A DNA stretch of 64,000 nt from Theobroma cacao. Lineage: Eukaryota; Streptophyta; Magnoliopsida; Malvales; Malvaceae. The notes under the pieces were generated by a model. The model was not told the origin of the DNA and searched no databases. It was given only the letters and a program-made list of their open reading frames with translations. How positions within the stretch are numbered: the stretch's first letter is position 1; every line of letters starts with the position of its first letter. This document shows, in pieces, positions 56,755 through 64,000 of the stretch. The DNA lies in assembly GCF_000208745.1 (NCBI RefSeq), contig NC_030854.1, positions 1,333,539-1,397,538 on the forward strand. Reading direction: 5' to 3'. Position numbers and translations under genes: made by a program.

Positions 56755-58831
56755 TACAAAGAGACAGAAACCCTAGGATCCAACGCCGGAAATTTTCAAG
56801 CTTGAATAGTTAGATTATTGGATTCCGGAATTTGGATCTTTCCGAAGATTCGACCCGTATTTTTAAAGGATTTCGGATTGGCCCTGTAAAGATAACATGG
56901 TGACGAAGAGAGAGGAAAGGCAAGGGAGGGTGAGATTAAATTTTTAATGGGAGCTTTCCTTGTTTAATAATTATCAGTTCAATTATTGAGACTATTAATT
57001 GTGATTAGCGAGTACGTAATCTTGGATTAGCGTTTCTGATTTGATTCCTTCTTTGGGAGAGCCCCAAGCTAAAGCGGAATTCGACATGGGAGAGAATTTT
57101 AACATACGGTTAGTTTCACGGTGCAACCATGGATGTTAGTGAACTAGCGGGTTTTGATTGGGTGGTTTTGGGTTAGGTGATGATGTAAAAGGCACCGATG
57201 TCAGACTTTTGATACGTGTCGGTGAGAGATTGGTTGGATAATTTTACGTTTCCGGCTTTTATGAATTTTGCGGAGGTTGGGATTCCAATTCTAATTGGTA
57301 ACACTTTTTTTTTCTGTATCTCACATTGTGCTCAAGATATTTTTTTTTCTTTTCCTACTAATAAATATCTTATTATCTTAATATTGTATTTTTCATTTTA
57401 CATCATTTAATTTGAAGAAAAAATAAATCTTTGATTCTTCACTTCATTTCTATCGATAATAAGAAGCAAAAGAATATCCAACAATATACTAAATAAATCT
57501 AAACGACGTATTGATCAACACATGAACATTATTAAATAAATCTTTTAATGAATTAAATCAGTTTGCCACAACAAAATTAATATATAATTACTTGAAATTC
57601 AAATTTGCTTAAATTTATATTGTATTTGTATCATGTACAAACTTATTAAATCTATTAACTCCTTATGAAAATAAAAATTATTCACCATACTAATTGAAAA
57701 TAAAAATATCCATATGATATTAATTGAGAAAAACAAATCACATAGTATCATGCGAAATAAAATAAAATAAAATGAAATGTAAGTGGAATTTATCTTTTTA
57801 TAATCTTTTATTTTTGTAATTTATTAATAAAAAATGAATTAGCAACTCTTTTATTTGAAAGTGTAACTATGTTTCAATCATTTTTTTTCTCTATATTTTT
57901 AGTTTTCCATCTTATCACTAAACCTAATTATTCCTTAATTGGCTAGCAAATACGACAAAAATACTAATTCAAAATTTTTGGTTTTTGTTGTAGATGTCAA
58001 GCCGATGCTTCTCTTTGACACCATGTCTAGATAGAGTTTGTCATGTTACACGTGAAGTTTATGGTCAAAAAGAATTAAGCTTGGTTAACTTGTAGCATTA
58101 GGGTAAGACCTATAACATCTCATTAGCCCAATCTATAGAATCTAATATGCCTAATTAAAGTTTGGCTTAGCTCAAAGTAAAGGGAAAAAAATAAGGAAAA
58201 TATAGATATTAAAAAAATGAGTAATAAATCAATTACATTTGTGAGTATGTTTCTTATATAAATTATACATCAGTAATCTCTAAATATTTGTTCATTTTTT
58301 ATTTTTATGAAGATTAATATAAAAATGTTGATTTTTATGTATTTTATTTAATTTTTTAAGAGAAATAAGAATTTTTATTATCAAACATGTACGTGTTACA
58401 AATAAAGAGAGTGACGGTATTTATAGATGGATAATCACTAATTTAATTATAATATGAATTCAAAATACATGATAAAGGTTAAGACATTCAAATTTGAATA
58501 TTAATCATATTTACATTTAAGTTCAAAAATACATCCACCAACCAAATAGTTCAAATCAAAGTGTAAACAATTCTACCCGAGTGCGGGCCTAGGCCTATTG
58601 TTTGCCTAAGTTGCTGATATGTGCATGATCTATTGGTTTGAATTCTTGAACCGTATAGACAGTTAGGTCTCATTCTTTAACGAAAATAATTAGACAAATT
58701 GCTCCACTAATAAAGATCAATCGTGCACCACCCACCCATGGATAAAAAAAGAGCTCTCAATTTGTCAATTATTACAATATCAAGACATGGTAAGTTTCTC
58801 TGTCTTGAATCAAATTAAATTACAAGCTCTA
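56755..58831. other. ATG1 promoter side and AT-rich spacer
   Basis: The first 100-200 bp should hold the ATG1 leader and promoter. No gene or RNA was seen in the remainder, which is strongly AT-rich. Confidence 0.5.
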
Positions 58832-59241
58832 CTCTTAGTGCTTGTTTGACCTTATTATTTTTTTTTTCAGTTTATTTATCTCTTAAAAATATAAATCAAA
58901 TCAAATATAAATTTTAAAAAACTCTTTAAAAAAATAATTTTTTTTAAATAAAATTAAAAAAAAACTTTAGGAAAAGCTCATGTGAATAGCTTTTTCTTCT
59001 CTTATTTTTAAAATGCAAGAGAATTTTAATTTTTGTTTCAAAAATATCACTCATCTGTTTAAAATAATTATAATATTACCCTTTAAAAAATACCCTTTAT
59101 GATAATTTTAATCAAATTAAAATTTAAANAAAAGAAATTTACCAAACAACTTTAACTTAATTTTAAAAACTATTATTTTTCATAAAAACTTTATAATAGC
59201 TTTTAAGTTAGAAAAAAATCAGGACAAACAAGCTTTTAGTG
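58832..59241. mobile_element. hAT-like MITE with terminal inverted repeats and 8-9 bp target duplication
   Basis: The element at about 58841-59232 (392 bp) starts CTTGTTTGACCTTA and ends with the inverted match TCAGGACAAACAAG (12 of 14 paired). It is flanked by CTCTTAGTG (58832-58840) and CTTTTAGTG (59233-59241), one mismatch. The inside is AT-rich and non-coding, with no transposase. The 8-9 bp duplication suits the hAT superfamily. The only ambiguous base of the window (n at 59129) is inside it. Confidence 0.75.
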
Positions 59242-60066
59242 GTGCTTTTCCATTAATTCTTTTAAGTTTCAATTTTGCAATCACACTTTCTTCAAAACTT
59301 AAAAAAGTTTTGATTTTTCATAAAATGTCAATAGAGTCTTAAAATTAACACCCGTCAATCTTTGGTTGGCATCATTTTTTTTTAACAGAGTTGGCATCAT
59401 TTATGGTTGAGATTATGATGGTACCTAGATGTCTTTGAGCCTTTAACTTTTGTGATTAATTAATGAAAACATACTTGACAAATATTTTTATAGTTGTTCA
59501 TTTTTCATAAATCTAATAATTTTATTTATGATTATGAAATACAAATATTTTCGACTAGCCCTGCTAATTATTATTTTAATCCTAAAGACTAACATAATAG
59601 GATCACAATCTTTTGATACTATCCCATGCTAATATATCCAAACATATATATGTTTTGAGCACTTTAATTTTTTCAAAGTAGCAATGTTGGAGGAACAATT
59701 TGATCAAACAAGGCTACTAGTGCACGGTCGATAATAGGGATAAGGCGACTAGTGCTCACCACAAGACGGAACGAACAACTGAACCCAGGGCCCAACAGCA
59801 TGCGGACAAAATACTAATAGTATATTAAACAAAAGGTAGCTTACAAGTTTAAAATTCAAACAAAACATATTCATGTATCCGAATTGACTTGTTCACATAA
59901 CAAATTTCATATAAATAGCTTAATTTTGGTTTGTTTGCACGCAAAATTAAGTTAATCAAGTAGTTTTGAAAAAAAGCTTGGATTAATACATCTTGCGTAC
60001 ATAAACAAATACAATCATCATTTCTATTTTCTGGTTGGTACACAACAAAGTTAATCGAACAAGAAT
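59242..60066. other. AT-rich spacer upstream of tRNA-Val
   Basis: Nothing recognised. A short imperfectly repeated GGCGACTAGTGC/AAGGCTACTAGTGC lies at about 59708-59755. Confidence 0.5.
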
Positions 60067-60140
60067 GTCTGGGTGGTGTAGTTGGTTATCACGCTAGTCT
60101 CACACACTAGAGGTCCCCGGTTCGAACCCGGGCTCAGACA
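60067..60140 (+). tRNA. tRNA-Val (anticodon CAC)
   Basis: A 74-nt cloverleaf. Acceptor stem GTCTGGG pairs with CTCAGAC (one G-T), with discriminator A. The D arm contains GTAGTTGGTTATCAC (A box). The anticodon stem CTAGT/ACTAG holds loop CTCACAC with anticodon CAC. The T arm contains GGTTCGAACCC (B box). There is no intron and no encoded CCA, as expected for a nuclear gene. An upstream CAA motif near 60056-60066 and a T-rich run shortly downstream (ATTTTTACTATTTTT, near 60150) suit pol III start and termination. Confidence 0.97.
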
Positions 60141-60428
60141 TTAGAATAATTTTTACTATTTTTCAATCTGCATTATTCTCCTTCTTCGAACCTTCCAAAT
60201 TCCTTCAAGCTTCAGCCATTATCATTTTTAAGGCAATCTTCCCAAAAAAACTCTCCAAACAAATTCATTCAGCTCTCCCACCCAAAAACCTCTCCTTCCT
60301 TACTCAACCTCGATTTATTTCCCCTCAAGCTTCACTTCCTCGTCAAAGTCCCTTTTCTCGGCATACGATTTTCAGTTTCTAGGGTTCCGTACAGTGTGGA
60401 AAAGGAGGATCGAGCTTAATCGAATCCA
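60141..60428. promoter_or_regulatory. Promoter and leader of the PRA1 gene
   Basis: CT- and C-rich DNA between tRNA-Val and the PRA1 start, without an upstream ATG close to the main start. The exact transcription start is not visible. The pol III gene ends only 288 bp before the PRA1 ATG. Confidence 0.4.
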
Positions 60429-61797
60429 ATGGATTGGGGAAACGTAACCGCGGAGGATCTGATCGACGCCCTTCGTGAAGTTGACTGGTCATCACCGCCG
60501 CGACCTCTCTCCGAATTCTTCTCCCGATTCACCGTCCCTCGATCATACGCTAAATGGAACAGCCGCCTTAAATGCAATCTCTACTAGTAAATCTTCGTTT
60601 AATCTTTGTTGTTTTCTTCTTCTTCTTCTAATTCGAATCAGTTTGAATCTTGATCTTTATTGTTTGGTTGCCGTGAAGAGAAAGGAAAATGTTCCAAAAC
60701 AAGAAAATTCTTAAATCTTGATCGTGAATGTGCCTTTGCCAATACTGAATCAAATACTTCATTGCTTTTCGTTTCTTATTTGAATTTAAATGCTTTTATT
60801 TTTCTTTTGCAGCTATCGAACCAACTATTTTATAATGATTGTTCTCATTCTTGGTAAGTAGATAAAATCAGCGGTCCAGCTCGAATTTATTTTTTCTACA
60901 TATATTTGTACTAATTTTTTGTGATTCTGCAGGTATGGGATTCCTGAGGAGACCGGTTGCTATTTTAGCTGCGATTTTAACAGCGCTTAGCATCGCATTT
61001 CTGAATGATAGGTAAGCTATGGTAAAACTCCTCTTCTTTTTGTGTTCTGAATTCGAGTCACTGAGGTTGTTATTTTGAATGTTACCTTTGAAATGGAAGG
61101 ATGAGCCTAGTATTGAAGGTTACAATATGGTTAGATTTAGTTTCTCATCTGTGGTTGCTAATAATTGTTTTCTCGTACAGCTTTGCCGGTACTTTTAGTG
61201 AGAAGGTGACAAGAACTGTGCGGCAATTCTCTCCACATTTAGCAGCGAAGATGAGGCCTCCCCTTACGTAAGTTTATTCACTTTTTTGTTTCTGCAGAGT
61301 ATCTGTTCTTGCTTTTGGTTATTAACTGTTTCATTTTTGCCAGGCCTGTTATTCGTGGACGACCGTCAGCTAAAAGAGCAATTCACATATGCGGTCGGCC
61401 TCGTTGGGTGTTTGTCTTCATATTCTCTTCTGGTATTACGTTTGAGAAATGTTTTTACATAAAGCAAAACTAATCTGTTTGTCATTAAATGTAGTATATA
61501 AAGCAACTGATTTTACCTTCTTGTTGCAGTGAGTTTTATCCTTTGGTATGTGTCCTGTGGTCTCTTGACTGTGCTATGGGCACTTGCCATTGCACTTCTT
61601 GGTATGTCACCTCCTTGTCTTTTTTTCTCGTTTCCCCCCTTAGACATGTTACCTTTTCATCTAACACTCTTTCTCGTTCTCTTTCTCTTTCAGCTACCAT
61701 CCTCCATGCAAGTTTTAGAACACCTAACCTGAAGGCGCGTCTTAACACATTCCGTGAGGAATTTCGTGCAGTTTGGCGCAATTACAGTGAGCTGTAG
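60429..61797 (+). CDS. PRA1A1: PRA1 family protein, clade A (prenylated Rab acceptor)
   Basis: This is a small membrane protein of the secretory pathway; PRA1 proteins bind prenylated Rab GTPases and act in ER/Golgi trafficking. Seven exons join in frame: 60429-60586, 60813-60853, 60933-61011, 61181-61267, 61344-61432, 61530-61601 and 61694-61797, giving 209 aa, the length I recall for Arabidopsis PRA1.A1. The N-terminus MDWGNVTAEDLIDALREVDW is a clade-A trait. The PRA1 domain has a PRSYAKWNSRLKCNLYYYRTNY stretch ahead of two pairs of hydrophobic helices (MIVLILGMGFLRRPVAILA and the next; then WVFVFIFSSVSFILWYV and the next). The C-terminus (FREEFRAVWRNYSEL) is hydrophilic and cytosolic. In Arabidopsis, PRA1.A1 lies next to BLH9, the first gene of this window. 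Confidence 0.95.
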
Positions 61798-64000
61798 TTC
61801 ACATAGTTCGTAGCATGTGAGTATATCTGCATCCAATGTTATATTGGATTTTGGCTTCTTCATTTTGTTTGTTTTAAGGGTTTCCCTTGATTAAGAGTTT
61901 AGTGCTGTTATTCTTGTTTTACTTTTCTAGATTCAGCTGTTAATCTGTTGATTATTTTGGAATATCGTATTATTCACATTCTACTCTTATATATTCTAAG
62001 GTTATAGGCTTTTTATTTCACTATCATGATTTGCATAGTAGCGCAGTGGTATGTCCTTTAAATTTTTTCATTTGTTTGTATTCTCTTGTCCTTGCATGTA
62101 TGATGTTGTGAAGCCTTCTCTATATAGTGTTACTGGTTACTGAGTATCTATAAGTATCACTTAGTGCTTTATTTCATCCGAATATGGTAACTCTGTGATT
62201 GTACTGGCTCTTTTTCTCTACGGTTAAGTACTAGTTGATAAAACACTTTGTTGTCCTCTTGAATGTGAGAACCTTGGAGAAAAGTTGGCGCTTGAAACCC
62301 CCATCCTTGTCTCAAAGTAAAAAGACTTAAAGCATTGAAGCATTGAATGGAGTAGAGATGTTCAAATGAGTTCTCTTTAGGTGTTGGTGAAGGCTTTGGG
62401 TCACTGCCACTGGGTTTCTACATGACGGTACTTTGCTTAATGGTTAAAAAGAATGTGTCTGCTTGTGGTATGCAAGTTGAAAAGGTTTAATTCTCTAATA
62501 TCACTGGATTGGTTTTGGTTTTATTAAACAATATATATTTTGAGGATTAAATTTAAATTAATCACTTTGGTTTGTGCTGGGCCTAGTCCAAATGCCTGGG
62601 TTTCTATGTAAAGGGTCAACTGACCAGACCCTTCCAAGTTTAACAACTATTTTGAACCTTTGAAGTAGTAAAACTTAGGAAGACTACTTGCTCAAACTTT
62701 TGTTGTCATGGGGCTTGTTATTATTTTAATTATTTTTGAACTCTGGCATTGCCGGTGTGATTGAGAAAAGCTTGGGTTGGAAAAGTGTGTTTGAAATTGC
62801 TGTGAGAAAAAGTGTGGGTTGAGTCAGGAGCTGCTTTTGCATTACTGGCCCAAAACCAGGCAGTTTAGGTCAAAAGCCAAAATTCTTTAGGTTTATGGCA
62901 TTGAGGTGAGGTTGAAACGCAGCTTTTAGCCCAAAAGCCCTTTCCCATGTCAATGCCAAACGGGGCCTTACTCCTCAAACTTCTACCTTAACCTTTATTA
63001 TCATCAATGTAAATCAATCTATATTTGATTTGTAGTCCGCTTCTGGTACGTGAGTGGCCTATAGGAAGCCTTGCTCAAACATGATGGAGAGTTCATGGTG
63101 TTTCATTTTACAATTCTTTCTGATTGCGACTGCTGTCTTTGGTTTCAGGCAGGGATGGTTCTGATGATGTGAAACTCGTACAGCTTGTTATTCTAAGGTA
63201 GCTGCTGTTGCTGTTTCTACAAAATAATTTCTTTGGCTGGAATGAGGTGAAGGCTGCTAATCATTGCATATAATGGACAAGGTGTAAATTGTCAGGACCT
63301 CTTTGTTTCTGTAAAGCGGACCGTTTCTGTTGTTTTTTTAGTCCATAATATTGGAGAGACCTTGGAGGATGTTTTTATTAATACCCGTCCTTTAAAGAAA
63401 AAAAAAAGCGCAGGACTCATATAAGCAGTTAGCTCAAATATTCTTATAGTCATCAGGCAAGCTGGCTGCTAATGTTTCATTTAGCTGTACTTGATTTTTA
63501 GTTACTTCTAGTAGTTTTTGGTGTGACTTTAATGCTAAGGGACTGTAAACCTCTTGCAGATTGTGAATGATTTTACAGGTATGAATTCATTTCCTACTCT
63601 GGTTTATTTGGATGTTAGACTTCTAGTCAGAGCTATTGAAGTAGTTTTTCTGGTGAAGTGGATGGAGATGTGCAGGGTTGTATGTGTTCTGATTACTATC
63701 ATTGTGGGAGCAACAGGTGGGTTAATAATTTTTCGGACTCAATCATTTTTCGGGTTTAAACTCATGTAAATTTTTCGAGTTATTAGTTTTTGTTTTGCAA
63801 ATTAATTTTTTGAGTTATCAGTAATCTTTTATAACGATTTAATCATTTATATTTATTATCTAATTGACAAATATATATATAACTAATGAGCTAGTCTTGA
63901 TTAGAAGAAAAAAAGGGTATAGCCCATTTGTAAGCTCGCTTTTTTATCTGCATGTAATTTCCAGTCACCTTCCTCTTTGAACCGACCTGTCCAACCTGGA
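61798..64000. other. 3' region of PRA1 and right-edge spacer
   Basis: A 3'UTR intron is possible: a GCAT|GTGAGT donor at 61818/61819 and a TTGGTTTCAG acceptor near 63148/63149 would remove about 1.3 kb. No other gene is recognised. A short ORF at 63554-63769 is not supported. CCAAACGGGGCC near 62948-62959 looks like the end of another MITE. Confidence 0.4.
62735..62960. mobile_element. Possible second MITE downstream of PRA1
   Basis: The right end (CAATGCCAAACGGGGCC) read in reverse is GGCCCCGTTTGGCATTG, a common terminus of plant hAT-type MITEs. An inverted partner CTGGCATTG occurs at about 62744. Pairing is short and no target duplication was resolved, so this is tentative. Confidence 0.35.

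Noticed and set aside
59129..59129. Ambiguous base (n)
   Set aside because: A single uncalled base in an AT-rich MITE; an assembly detail, not biology.
1..64000. LTR retrotransposons, CRISPR arrays, rRNA or organellar insertions
   Set aside because: No reverse transcriptase or integrase frames, no long terminal repeats, no spaced short repeats and no rRNA or plastid sequence were recognised on either strand.

Overview
The window is nuclear DNA of a eudicot plant. The evidence is AT-rich intergenic DNA, genes with many GT-AG introns, plant-only families (BEL1-like homeodomain, RETICULATA, MIZU-KUSSEI, G-type lectin kinases), a plant-type cytosolic tRNA-Val and a MIR2111 hairpin. The species is not identified. 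No organelle, viral, bacterial or CRISPR signal was seen.

Layout, left to right. 0-8.4 kb: mostly non-coding, with one possible partial exon at the left edge. 8.4-13.3 kb (+): a BLH9/BELLRINGER-type BEL1 homeodomain gene with upstream ORFs in its leader. 13.3-17.3 kb: spacer with a cluster of site II (TGGGCY) motifs. 17.3-19.8 kb (+): a seven-exon mitochondrial carrier. 22.5 kb (+): a MIR2111 precursor with the canonical mature sequence. 23.2-24.2 kb (-): a two-exon LC8-type dynein light chain. 25.5-26.3 kb (-): a MIZU-KUSSEI1-like (DUF617) gene. 26.9-29.2 kb (-): an NPF5-type transporter. 30.1-33.3 kb (-): a RETICULATA/LCD1 chloroplast protein gene. 34.9-50.1 kb (-): four intronless G-type lectin receptor kinases, of which the last three are recent tandem copies. 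51.2-56.8 kb (-): a 13-exon ATG1 autophagy kinase. 60.1 kb (+): tRNA-Val(CAC). 60.4-61.8 kb (+): a PRA1.A-type prenylated Rab acceptor gene.

From memory of Arabidopsis gene order, the inner block (carrier, MIZ1-like, NPF5, LCD1, ATG1) matches the paired segments around At2g37840-At2g37900 and At3g53930-At3g53960. The two outer genes (BLH9 and PRA1.A1) are neighbours at At5g02030/At5g02040. The window may therefore keep an ancestral order that was split between duplicated segments in Arabidopsis.

The most informative structures outside ordinary genes are: the MIR2111 hairpin; the dynein light chain gene, whose exons are too short to stand out as ORFs; a relic of the ATG1 terminal exon stranded between two kinase copies, which marks a tandem-duplication unit; a repeated upstream block shared by three kinases; a short non-LTR insertion with target-site duplications in the leader of the last kinase copy; and a hAT-like MITE at 58.8-59.2 kb.
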